Assembly: GCF_002127325.2 (NCBI RefSeq) | Contig: NC_035440.2 | Coordinates: 77,545,023 to 77,609,022 of the forward strand | Direction: 5' to 3' | Origin: Helianthus annuus | Taxonomy: Eukaryota > Streptophyta > Magnoliopsida > Asterales > Asteraceae | Length of the DNA: 64,000 bases | Shown: piece after piece, positions 51,937 to 62,893 of the stretch | Position numbering within the stretch: position 1 is the stretch's first letter | Layout: the number at the start of each line of letters is the position of its first letter | The notes under the pieces: generated by a model | The model's input: the letters and a program-made list of their open reading frames with translations, nothing else | Told to the model about the DNA's origin: nothing | The model's database searches: none | Translations under genes and position numbers: made by a program

Positions 51937-52035
51937 GACCGATCAGGCTGTCAGCCGATCGAACAGTCCAGCCGATCGAACAGACTGTTCGATCGAGCAG
52001 GCTGTCCGATCGGGAAGCCTGGCCGATCGGCCAGC
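51937..52035. repeat. CGATCG palindrome array upstream of TATA
   Basis: Five CGATCG sites lie within about 100 bases, including near-perfect CTGTTCGATCGAACAG-type palindromes and GGCCGATCGGCC. The array ends about 20 bases before the TATA box. The 3' LTR has the same array at 60618-60720. Confidence 0.9.
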
Positions 52036-52054
52036 CCTTTCCTCTTTTGGAGCC

Positions 52055-52062
52055 TATAAATA
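52055..52062 (+). promoter_or_regulatory. TATA box of the inner 5' LTR
   Basis: TATAAATA within GAGCCTATAAATAGGGTTG; its copy in the 3' LTR is at 60739-60746. Confidence 0.8.
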
Positions 52063-54227
52063 GGGTTGTCATTGTCATTCTTTCCACTTTTGGTAACTCT
52101 CTGACCGACCAGCTCGTGCTCCTCCTCTTTTCTCAGATTTCTTCCGATTCTGGTAAGTTTTCATCCTAAATCTTGTACTTTCTTGATCAAAACATGCTCC
52201 TACACCTTTCTATCTTTCAAATCTTGATTTCTAACCGTGAAATCATCAAGATCTAAGCATTCTAGGATGATGTCATCATGGTGTTCTTCAAGAACATCAT
52301 GTCTTGGCCTCAATCCACCATGAATAGCTCGGATCTAACCGATTTCCACATAAATAAGCTAAGATCTAACAAAGATCTAAACATTTACATGATGTGAAGG
52401 ATTGAAAGAAGGATTGCCAACTTTCTTTCAACACTTTTACACTCAATGCCTTCAAACCGGTAGAAATGGAGCTTGAGCCAGCTCACTAATCATTCCGATG
52501 GTTGTGTGGTTCAAGATTCGGGTTCTAACTACAAGGTTTACCGACTATGGGTTAAACGTTAAACTACCCTTCAGAACCGTTCACCGGCCGGACTTGGGTG
52601 ATTCCTGTCTGAGCAGGAGAAACAAGTAAGAACGAAGGTTCCCTGGTTCAGCTCGTTGTCAAACTACCTCAATATAACGTCAAATAATCAGAACAGCCAA
52701 GTGTTAGACGAACAGGCCGACGAGGTCAGGATGCTGGCCGAACGGTTAGGCTGTTCGAACGAATATCCCAACCGATCGGACATGCCAGCCGATCGACCAG
52801 GCCAGCCGATCGGCTAGCATGTGGCCCCACACTTTGACAATTTCATGAAGTATGGTATTGAACGAGATGATGTTCGATCGAACGAGTCGTTTGGTAAACA
52901 TTACTCATCGGATCATGAGATACTATGCTTCAACACTTAATCGATTTTCAATTCGTTCGACGTATTGGAATGCCACCCGATCGAGCATGTTGTTCGATCG
53001 AGTATGCTGTTCGATCGAGTGACATCCTGCTGAGGACTACTACTGAAGTTCCTAACCGATCGGTTAAGCCGACCGATCGAACAGACCGTTCGATCGATCG
53101 ACCTGAAAGGTAAGAACACTTCAGTGTTCTCAAATACTACAACGAAAACTTCAAAAGTTCAAACCATCATACACAAACACATCCTACTCAAAGGAAGAAA
53201 CAATCCACTCGAATAGTCCAGCCGATCGAGCCTACCGGCCGATCGAACAGACTGTCCGAACGGACTGTCTAACCGAACGAACAACCCGTCCGATCGAACA
53301 TGCTGTTCGATCGACCAGGCTGTTCAACCCATCATCCATTGTTTCCATTTTACGTGTATTCATCGTTATGCTATCGAACTATTCAGGCTAACCCTACTCT
53401 CAAGCGCTCCCTTCAATCCATCAATCAATCACTGTGAGTATACTCGATCCCTTTTTGCTTTCAGCACTTTTGGGTGTTACATACGTTACTTATCAAAATC
53501 ACAATCGAACACACTACGCAAACTATTTGAACGCTAACCATTATGCATGTATTACGTGACTAAATGAATGCTTGTTAATTGTGTTTACACGTGGAATGCT
53601 GTCTACCTACCTTAACAACGTAGTACTATAGTTTGGACTCAGCACCCGTTCTCACCGGGGTTGTTAAGGACAATTACTTGCATGGATTATGGTGGTAATC
53701 ATGTATTGCGAACCGTCTCGGACGGTCAACCCGCAGTCGTTGGTATCGATAGGTCCATGTCGATAATTAACATGCTTCGTTTTCCTCTGTGTACGTGCTG
53801 GTTATGCGTAAACTATTTCGAATTCTATATGCTAATATCAAACTTGTATGCTCACCTTTACATTATATGTATTGACTTTATATTAACGTATGTGACAGGT
53901 GTTTAAGATGTTCGCTTGCTAGGAAAGCGAGGCTAGAATAAAGCTCTAGAGGCCCCTAAGAAATAGTTGTCTGTCAGGAACGAGCAACTAGAGCATAGTT
54001 GTCTGTAGATCTTGTCAGGCTGGGTCTTTAGGAGCATTTGAACAATATTTATGTATTTATTTAAATATAGATGTTATCTGTGATAATTGATTGTATTATT
54101 TGGGATACGGTATGGGACGTATCATTAAACTGAATAGTATTAATAGTTGTTGTGGAAACTTCTGGACATTCTGTTTCGCTCAGTGCCATGCCCCGATGAT
54201 TCCGCCATCGGTTGGGGTGTGACAGAT

Positions 54228-54240
54228 TGGTATCAGAGCC
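54228..54240 (+). promoter_or_regulatory. Inner gypsy primer binding site (tRNA-iMet)
   Basis: TGGTATCAGAGCC begins 3 bases after the 5' LTR. Confidence 0.92.
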
Positions 54241-55371
54241 ATAACTATAGGGAATTAGGCAGGACACGACCTAGTCCGGGTCGCTGTCTTAGAAACCTAG
54301 ACTATAGTTAGGAACCAACAGACCAAGCTTATGTGCTAGATTCTGATATTCTTCGCTATCACTGCACTCGAATTTTCAAATAAAGTCAAGCGATTTAGTC
54401 GAGATTAGGTGTGGAAGCCGCAAACTCTCGACTAAATTATTTGATCAATGCTGATTTTATCAATTTATCAATGATTTCCTCATTATTTTCGATAACGAAC
54501 GAGGAGAATTATACCAAATCAGGAGTGAAATCCATATTTTGATGAATAATCTCCTCAAATTTTACTAAAACAAGGAAGAAATTGCTAAGCCAGGGGTGAA
54601 ACCCGAACCTTGGCAACTTATTCCAACTTTTACTCATCTCACCAAAGCCTCGACGGACTCCAACGACCTGAACTCACAAGTATGACCTAGGGTATACGTG
54701 TTGAATGCCCAAGAATCGAGGCAGCAACGCGAGCCCGAAAGTTAAAAAGTGACGACAAGTCTATTGTGAATAGTCGAATTGCTTTGGGTAGTCAATGTAT
54801 AGTAGCCGCAGACAATCCATTTTCTCGATTTTATGTGTTTCGATTTTGAGCCTGCAGCCGCCGACTCTGATGACTCGTTGCTTTTATGTGCTTTATGTGT
54901 AATTATCTGTTCATATGTTTAATTTTGGTACTTATTCGATTTTTGCTATCATTTCGATCAATACACACGACTCGTATTGCTATCCTATCTCAAAACGGTA
55001 ACAAGTCGCTATAGTCCTAGACGATACTATGCTACGACATACGATTATACTATACTATACTATACTCGACATGCGATACTATTCGATATACTATACGCGA
55101 TCACTATGTACGAACGACTCGCGAGCTTTGAATAATAGGTTTCTGTATTCTGACTGCTTCTGTGGCTAAATGTGTATGTGCTTCTGTGCTTACGTGTCTC
55201 TGTGCTTTACGTGCCTATGTGCTTCTGTGATTACGTTAATCTGTGGTTATGTGCCTACGTGTTTATGTGATGCGTGTTTCGATGTATTTCTAAGCTTTAG
55301 TAAGTAGTAGACGTGTGAGGTGAGATTCGATTTGTTGTGTCTGAGACATACGACGATGTCTGTTGCAGACC
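54241..55371 (+). other. Inner gypsy leader
   Basis: Non-coding leader, homologous to 48654-49815. It carries TACTATACTATACTATAC-like runs near 55040-55070 and a TGTGCTTCTGTG repeat at about 55150-55270. Confidence 0.7.
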
Positions 55372-56610
55372 ATGTCGTCATCTGGACACCGAACCCCACT
55401 TACTCGCCAAGAGAAGAGAGACAGGCATCTCGCTACTATCATTGCCAAGAGTGTGGCAAAAGCTGTGAGCGATGTCTTTGAAAACGCCAGCAAATCGTCT
55501 GAGGAGTCACGAATCGATGCTCCTAAAGATACCAACAAGACTAGTTTCAGCTTTAAACAGTTCAAGGCATGCAGACCAAAGGAATTCACCGGAGAAGATG
55601 GCCCAACGGCTATGTTTTAATGGTTCGATTCTATCGAAGTCACTCTGCGCCAAAGCGGCTGTCCAGAAAATCTTCGCACCCTCAATGCTACAGGCGTCTT
55701 CCAGTCCCGAGCTCTAGACTGGTGGACGGCCGAACGAAACAAACGCGGGAATGATGTAGCTTATGAGCTGACATGGAAGGAGCTGAAAGCCATAATGAAG
55801 GACGAATTCTGCCCTCCCCATGAACGCCAAAAGCTGGACGACGAGTTTCGGAACATTAAGCAGAAGGATGGAGATAACGCTGTCTTGACTGAACGCTTTA
55901 AACAGCTCAGCATCATTTGTCCCGATCAAGTCAAGACGTCAGACATTACCATCAAGAAGTATATTCGAGCTCTACCCGATTGTGTTGCCGATTTCGTTTA
56001 TGCTGCCAAGCCATTATCGATTGAAGAAACCTACCTGCTTGCCGCTGAGATCAATGACAAGCGGGTAAAGTATGGTTTCTGGGATAAGCATACCAAGTCT
56101 CTGCATCAAGCCACCGCCACATCGACCGTCGACACCACCACTGCTCAACCCTCCAAGTCATCAAGAAGAAAGAAGAAGCACAACAACAACAGCTCCAGCA
56201 ACAAGAACTGTGCTGTGACAACAACTGCTGCCCCTTTGCAAGCCGTACAGGCTCAGCAGCAGTCTCACCACCGACAAGCTCCAGTGATCAATGCGCCGTC
56301 AGCCAAGCGCGCTTACACAGATCCCCACCCTATCTGCCCGACATGCTCATACCATCACCCGGTGGGAATCGCCTGTCGTTTCTGCGCCCACTACAACCTC
56401 TACGGGCATTTCACTGCGAATTGTCGCTATAGTCCCCGTCAAGCCCTAGTTCAAGCAGCTGCTCATCAAGCTCTACTTCCAGCCCCTCAAGGCCAACCTG
56501 AAGCTCAAGCACCCGCAGTCAATGCTCGAGTCTGCTTTGCATGTGGTGACCCTAACCACTTCGCAAACATGTGCCCGAACCGGGTTGTGAAACAAGAACC
56601 CCAACAGTAG
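55372..56610 (+). pseudogene. Inner gypsy gag
   Basis: The ATG at 55372 begins MSSSGHRTPLTRQEKRDRH. The Gag core (FKQFKACRPKEFTGEDGP ... FQSRALDWWTAERN ... CPPHERQKLDDEF) follows. Two zinc-binding regions lie downstream: CPTCSYHHPVGIACRFC with NLYGHFTANC, and the classical knuckle CFACGDPNHFANMC. TAA at 55618-55620 and TAG at 56608-56610 interrupt an otherwise continuous frame; gag-PR linker coding continues after the second stop. Both stops replace a glutamine codon expected from the related outer copy. Confidence 0.88.
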
Positions 56611-56679
56611 CAGCAACAGCAAGCAGCCCGTGCCAGAACCTTCAACATCAACGCCCGTCAAGCCCAGGCTGACAACAAC

Positions 56680-57006
56680 GTGGTTAATGGTACATTCCTT
56701 GTGAATGGTATTTATGCATCATGTTTGTTTGATACTGGAGCCGATAACTGCTTTGTGTCGTTTAAATTCGAGAAACTCCTTAGTCGTAAGCGTTCCTATC
56801 TCCCCTCGTCATTCAAAGTCGAAGTCGATACTGGAAGAACTGTCGCCGTTAACTCTGTTCTTCGTGATTGTACCCTCAAGCTCAACAATCACATTTTCCC
56901 AATCGATCTTATCCCAATGCAACTCGGAAGTTTCGACGTCATAGTAGGCATGGACTTTCTTCGCGAAAACCATGCTGAAGTTGTGTGTTTCGAAAAGATG
57001 ATTTGA
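56680..57006 (+). pseudogene. Inner gypsy protease
   Basis: This is the aspartic protease domain in the gag frame: CLFDTGADNCFVSF contains the catalytic D-T-G, and IVGMDFLRENHAEV is the conserved C-terminal end. It is closed by a TGA at 57004-57006, and a TAA follows at 57085-57087 before RT begins. In this family PR is part of the Gag-Pol polyprotein and cleaves it. The Met given is internal and not a real start. Confidence 0.85.
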
Positions 57007-57123
57007 TTCTCGCTCGCGAATGGTGATTTAGTATGCGTGTACGGTGAAACAGCTTCGAAGGGTCTCAAGCTCATGTCATGCGTCTAAGCTAGCAAGTATG
57101 TCCGCAAGGAATACAGCGCTTTC

Positions 57124-58626
57124 TTGGCCAACATTGTAGTAGCGGAGAAGGAAAAGAAAAAGAAGGTTGAAGTCAAAGACGTTCCAGTGGTCCGTGAATT
57201 TCCTCAGGTATTCCCTGACGATCTTCCTGGACTACCGCCAAGTCGTGATATCGACTTTCGTATCGACCTTATTCTTGGAGCTAACCCTGTTGCCAAAGCC
57301 CCTTATCGACTTGCGCCATCTGAAATGAGGGAACTCTCAAACCAACTCCATGAGTTACTTGAAAAAGGCTTTATTCGCCCGAGCACCTCTCCTTGGGGCG
57401 CACCAGCCCTTTTCGTCAAAACGAAGGATGGGTCGTTCAGGATGTGCATCGACTATCGGGAATTGAATAAGTTAACCATCAAGAACCGTTACCCTTTGCC
57501 TCAAATCGATGACTTATTTGATCACTTGCAAGGTCCCAAGTGTTTCTCGAAGATCGATCTACGTTCAGGCTACCATCAGTTACGCATTCAAGAGGAAGAT
57601 ATACCCAAAATAGCTTTTCGCACACGACACGGCCACTATGAGTTCGTTGTTATGCCTTTTGGTCTGACCAACGCACCCGCGGTTTCTATGGATCTGATGA
57701 ATCGCGTGTGTAAACCTTACCTTGACCGTTTCGTCATCGTGTTCATCGACGATGTCTTGATTTATTCCAAATCGAAGGCCGAACATGCGCAACATCTACG
57801 TTTGGTTCTCGAGTTACTCCAGGGGAACCAACTCTACGCCAAGTTCTCCAAGTGCGAATTCTGGTTGGAGGAGGTTCAGTTTCTGGGTCACATCGTGAAT
57901 AGTCAGGGTATTCATGACGATCCGGCGAAGATTGAAGCAGTTAAGAGCTGGATTACGCCAAAGAACCCGTCAGAAGTCCGATCATTTCTTGGATTAGCGG
58001 GTTATTATCGACGATTTATCGAAGGATTCTCTAAGATCGATGTGCCGCTTACCGCTCTTACCCATAAAGACATGTCTTTTGTTTGGGGAACTGAACAAGA
58101 GTCTGCTTTTCAAACCCTTAAGCGCAAGCTCTGCAATGCTCCTGTTCTCACATTGCCGGACGGAAACAACAATTACATTGTCTACTGTGATGCTTCCAAC
58201 CTTGGTCTCGGCTGTGTTCTCATGCAACGGGACAAGGTTATAGCTTACGCATCTCGTCAACTCAAAATCCACGAGAAGAACTATACAACCCACGATCTCG
58301 AGCTAGGCGCAATTGTTTTTGCATTGAAGATTTGGCGACACTACCTGTATGGTACCAAGTGTACGATCTTCACCGATCACAGGAGTTTACAACACATCTT
58401 TAATCAGAAAGAACTAAACATGCGTCAACGCCGATGGGTAGAACTTCTTAACGATTATGACTGTGAGATTCGTTATCACCCGGGCAAGGCAAATGTTGTA
58501 GCCGATGCACTCAGCAGACGGAGTTATTTGCTCAGTATTCGCAATACCCAAGCCCAACACGACCTCGAAGCTCTCATCCGCGAAGCCCAGCATGCCTGTT
58601 TTAATGAATGCACCTTAAAGAAGTAG
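57124..58626 (+). CDS. Inner gypsy reverse transcriptase-RNase H
   Basis: This 500-residue open stretch covers the entire [78 protein letters not shown] and the catalytic FIDD (about 217, Tyr-to-Phe and Val-to-Ile variants of YVDD). RNase H follows: [41 protein letters not shown] and the terminal VVADALSRR. It ends at a TAG (58624-58626) between RNase H and integrase. No start codon is implied; it is part of a polyprotein already interrupted upstream. Confidence 0.92.
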   Translation: MANIVVAEKEKKKKVEVKDVPVVREFPQVFPDDLPGLPPSRDIDFRIDLILGANPVAKAPYRLAPSEMRELSNQLHELLEKGFIRPSTSPWGAPALFVKTKDGSFRMCIDYRELNKLTIKNRYPLPQIDDLFDHLQGPKCFSKIDLRSGYHQLRIQEEDIPKIAFRTRHGHYEFVVMPFGLTNAPAVSMDLMNRVCKPYLDRFVIVFIDDVLIYSKSKAEHAQHLRLVLELLQGNQLYAKFSKCEFWLEEVQFLGHIVNSQGIHDDPAKIEAVKSWITPKNPSEVRSFLGLAGYYRRFIEGFSKIDVPLTALTHKDMSFVWGTEQESAFQTLKRKLCNAPVLTLPDGNNNYIVYCDASNLGLGCVLMQRDKVIAYASRQLKIHEKNYTTHDLELGAIVFALKIWRHYLYGTKCTIFTDHRSLQHIFNQKELNMRQRRWVELLNDYDCEIRYHPGKANVVADALSRRSYLLSIRNTQAQHDLEALIREAQHACFNECTLKK

Positions 58627-59444
58627 AGAATCTATCACGATAGAGCTCAGCTTGTAAGCAAAGCAGATGGGATTTTCTATTATCTGGACCGAATTTGGAT
58701 CCCTAAGCGGACCAATTTGCGTAATATTATAATGAACGAATCCCACAAATCCCAATACTCTATTCATCCCGGTGCCCATAAAATGTACCAGGATCTTCGT
58801 TACAAGTACTGGTGGCCGGGTATGAAACGGGATATCGCCCTCTATGTTGGAAGTTGCCTGACTTGTGCGAGAGTTAAGGCTGAACATCAACGACCTTCTG
58901 GCTTACTCGAACAACCTCCAACCCCATATGGAAGTGGGAGAGTATAGCTATGGATTTCATAACCAAACTTCCGCCCACTCCATCAGGTCATGACAACATT
59001 TGGGTTATAGTTGATCGTCTGACCAAATCAGCTCACTTTTTACCAATACGGGAAGACTACAAGGTAGAACGACTAGCCCGAATCTACACCGACGAGATCA
59101 TTTGTAATCATGGTACGCCTCGTGATATCATTTCAGACCATGACGCTCGGTTTACTTCGCGATTGTGGGAAACGTTTCAAGCGGCCCTTGGTACGTCGCT
59201 TAACCTGAGTACTGCATTCCATCCTCAAACTGACGGACAGACTGAAAGAACGATCTGTACTCTTGAAGACATGCTCTGTGCGTGTGTTATGGACTTCGGT
59301 GGTAGTTGGAACAAATACCTACCGTTAGTCGAATTCTCGTACAACAACAGTTATCATGCCAGCATACAAATGGCACCATTCGAGGCTTTATATGGAAGAA
59401 GATGTCGTTCGCCTATTGTGTGGCACGATATCGGTCACTCGTAA
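58627..59444 (+). pseudogene. Inner gypsy integrase
   Basis: The HHCC domain (HKSQYSIHPGAHKMYQDL ... CLTCARVKAEHQ) is in the RT frame. Near 58930 a missing base moves the rest into another frame, where MDFITKLPPTPSGHDN, IISDHDARF and [17 protein letters not shown] give the catalytic core. It closes at TAA 59442-59444 within the C-terminal domain (RRCRSPIVWHDIGHS). Confidence 0.88.
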
Positions 59445-59990
59445 CTAACCGGTCCCGAGTTACTACAAGAAACGACTGACAAAATCCTCCAGATTCGAGA
59501 CAACTTGTCGAAAGCCAGGGATAGACAGAAAAGTTACGCCGATAGAAGACGCAAGCCCCTTGAATTTGACGTTGGCGACTATGTACTCCTAAAGGTATCA
59601 CCTTGGAAGGGTGTGGTCAGATTCGGCAAGAAAGGGAAACTAGCGCCTCGATATGTTGGACCTTTTAAGATTCTGGAAAGGATCGGAAAAGTCGCCTACA
59701 AACTCGAACTATCGGAGGAACTCAGTAACGTCCACCCTACTTTCCATGTGTCGAACCTCCGAAAATGCCTAGCTGATCATGATCTGATTGTAGCTCTCGA
59801 CGATCTTCAGGTCAACGAAACGCTACACTTTGTGGAAAAGCCTGTCGAAATCATGGATCGCCAAACCAAGCAACTCAGGCGCTCGCGCATCCCTATCGTG
59901 AAAGTCCGATGGGAAGGCAAATGAGGCGCGGAGTTCACTTGGGAACTAGAAAGCGACATGAAGGCCAAGTACCCGCAGTTGTTCAAATGA
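59445..59990 (+). pseudogene. Inner gypsy integrase C-terminus with chromodomain
   Basis: [40 protein letters not shown] (the GPY/F module) and [17 protein letters not shown] are followed by [17 protein letters not shown]. After a TGA (59922-59924), GAEFTWELESDMKAKYPQL completes a chromodomain-like end. This places the element in the chromoviruses, Tekay/Del side. In living elements this domain guides insertion into chromatin. Confidence 0.88.
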
Positions 59991-60065
59991 AGATCTGGAG
60001 CATCAAATTGGTAATTCACGATGCTGTGCAGCTTCGAGCCTAATTTCAGGACGAAATTCCCTAAA

Positions 60066-60076
60066 CAATGGGAGGC
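60066..60076 (+). promoter_or_regulatory. Inner gypsy polypurine tract
   Basis: CAATGGGAGGC abuts the 3' LTR start TGTAACACC. Confidence 0.75.
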
Positions 60077-62888
60077 TGTAACACCCCGTGTTTTCAAATG
60101 TCAAAGTCAAAGTCCAAGTCAACTTTGACTTTCTTTGACTATAATTAGTCTATTTTATGTTTTATTGTATTATGTGGAGTAAGTGTTGTAATCAAGAAAG
60201 AATCGAAGTAATCGAATGTTTAACCGATGCGAACCGATTTATGACTGTGAATAGTAGGAAGTAACAATGCGATAAAGTCAATCAATCAATAATCAAGCTA
60301 ATCGAATCATCAATCGAACTCGAGACTCGAATTATGCGAATCGGTGTTATATTACTTGTGTATGTGCCTTATGTGTTACTTGTGCATGTTTACTTTATGT
60401 TTTATGTGGTAATCAATCGAATCAATCGAAACTCGAATCGAAACTCGAAATTCAAATCAAATGCAATCGAAATCAAATATGGAATAGAGATGAATGTATG
60501 TTAGATATAGTGGTTAGGATTAAAAGTAATTTGAATAGGAAACTCTATCATATTCGTATCATCTTCAATCGAAATCGAAATATCAAAAATCGTCGCACCG
60601 AACACTCGAACCAGGCTGTTGACCGATCAGGCTGTCAGCCGATCGAACAGCCCAGCCGATCGAACAGACTGTTCGATCGAGCAGGCTGTCCGATCGGGAA
60701 GCCTGGCCGATCGGCCAGCCCTTTCCTCTTTTGGAGCCTATAAATAGGGCTATCATTGTCATTCTTTCCACTTTTGGAAACTCTCTGACCGACCAGCTCG
60801 TGCTCATCCTCTTTTCTCAGATTTCTTCCGATTCCGGTAAGTTTTCATCCTAAATCTTGTACTTTCTTTATCAAAACATGCTCCTACACCTTTCTATCTT
60901 TCAAATCTTGATTTCTAACCATGAAATCATCAAGATCTAAGCATTCTAGGATGATGTCATCATGGTGTTCTTCAAGAACATCATGTCTTGGCCTCAATCC
61001 ACCATGAATAGCTCGGATCTAACCGATTTCCACATAAACAAGCTAAGATCTAACAAAGATCTAAACATTTACATGATGTGAAGGATTGAAAGAAGGATTT
61101 GCAACTTTCTTTCAACTCTTTTACACTTAATGCCTTCAAACCGGTAGAAACGGAGCTTGAGCCAGCTCACTAATCATTCCGATGGTTGTGTGGTTCAAGA
61201 TTCGGGTTCTAACTACGAGGTTCACCGACTACGGGTTAAACGTTAAACTACCGTTCAGAACCGTTCACCGACCGGACTTGGGTGATTCCTGTCTGAGCAG
61301 GAGAAACAAGTAAGAACGAAGGTTCCCTGGTTCAGCTCGTTGTCAAACTACCTCAATATAACGTCAAATAATCAGAACAGCCAAGTGTTAGACGAACAGG
61401 CCGACCAGGTCAGGATGCTTGCCGAACGATTAGGCTGTTCGAACGTATAGCCCAACCGATCGGACATGCCAGCCGATCGACCAGGCCAGCCGATCGGCTA
61501 GCATGTGGCCCCACACTTTGACAATTTCATGAAGTATGGTATTGAACGAGATGATGTTCGATCGAACGAGTCGTTTGGTAAACATTACTCATCGGATCAT
61601 GAGATACTATGCTTCAACACTTAATCGATTTTCAATTCGTTCGACGTATTGGAATGCCACCCGATCGAGCATGCTGTTCGATCGAGTGACATCCTGCTGA
61701 GGATTACTACTGAAGTTCCTAACCGATCGGTTAAGCCGGCCGATCGAATAGACCGTTCGATCGATCGACCTGAAAGGTAAGAACACTTCAGTGTTCTCAA
61801 GTACTACAACAAAAACTTCAAAAGTTCAAACCATCATACACAAACACATCCTACTCAAAGGAAGAAACAATCCACTCGAACAGTCCAGCCGATCGAGCCT
61901 ACCGGCCGATCGAACAGACTGTCCGAACGGACTGTCTAACCGAACGAACAACCCCTCCGATCGAACATGTTGTTCGATCGACCAGGCTGTTCGACCCATC
62001 ATCCCTTGTTTCCATTTTACGTGTATTCATCGTTATGCTATCGAACTATTCAGGCTAACCCTACTCTCAAGCGCTCCCTTCAATCCATCAATCAATCGCT
62101 GTGAGTATACTCGATCCCTTTTTGCTTTCAGCACTTTTGGGTGTTACATACGTTACTTATCAAAATCACAATCGAACACACTACGCAAACTATTTGAACG
62201 CTAACCATTATGCATGTATTACGTGACTAAATGAATGCTTGTTGATTGGGTTTACACGTGGAATGCTGTCTACCTGCCTTAACAACGTAGTACTATAGTT
62301 TGGACTCAGCACCCGTTCTCACGGGGGTTGTTAAGGACAATTACTTGCATGGATTACGGTGGTAATCATGTATTGCAAACCGTCTCGGACGGTCAACCCG
62401 CAGTCATTGGTATCGATAGGTCCATGTCGATAATTAACATGCTTCGTTTTCGTCTGTGTACGTGCTGGTTATGCGTAAACTATTTCGAATTCTATATGCT
62501 AATATCAAACTTGTATGCTCACCTTTACATTATATGTATTGACTTTATTTTAACGTATGTGACAGGTGTTTAAAATGTTTGCTTGCTAGGAAAGCGAGGC
62601 TAGAATAAAGCTCTAGAGGCCCCCAACAAATAGTTGTTTGTCAGGAACGAGCGACTAGAGCATAGTTGTCTGTAGATCTTGTCAGGCTGGGTCTTTAGGA
62701 GCATTTGAACAATATTTATGTATTTATTTAAATCTGAGTTGTCGGAATAATTGATTGTATTATTTGGGATACGGTATGGGACGTATCATTTAACTGAATA
62801 GTATTAATAGTTGTTGTAGAAACTTCTGGACGATCTGTTTCGCTCAGTGCCATGCCCCGATGATTCCGCCATCGGTTGGGGTGTGACA
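60077..62888 (+). repeat. Inner gypsy 3' LTR
   Basis: Copy of 51393-54224 with scattered substitutions, mostly C/T and G/A transitions, and a missing 17-base unit in the CGATCG cluster near 61665. TATAAATA lies at 60739-60746. Confidence 0.95.
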
Positions 62889-62893
62889 TCAAG

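Larger units (their letters stand above)
51393..54224 (+). repeat. Inner gypsy 5' LTR
   Basis: It starts TGTAACACCCCGTGTTTTC and ends GGTTGGGGTGTGACA. TATAAATA lies at 52055-52062. CGATCG palindrome clusters lie at about 51937-52035, 52765-52820, 52975-53105 and 53215-53325. Confidence 0.95.
51393..62888 (+). mobile_element. Complete chromovirus (Tekay-like) gypsy nested in a relative
   Basis: LTRs of 2832 bp (51393-54224) and 2812 bp (60077-62888) flank the element; TCAAG is duplicated at 51388-51392 and 62889-62893. The initiator-Met PBS lies 3 bases after the 5' LTR and a GGGAGG purine tract precedes the 3' LTR. Gag, protease, RT, RNase H, integrase and a C-terminal chromodomain are in gypsy order. 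At least seven nonsense codons and one frameshift inactivate it. Its proteins closely resemble those of the outer element it interrupts. Confidence 0.95.

Noticed and set aside
51676..52059. 127-codon frame in the LTR (and its copy at 60498-60743)
   Set aside because: It is non-coding LTR sequence; the residues reflect CGATCG repeats (RSD/SNR words) and the frame differs between the two LTRs.
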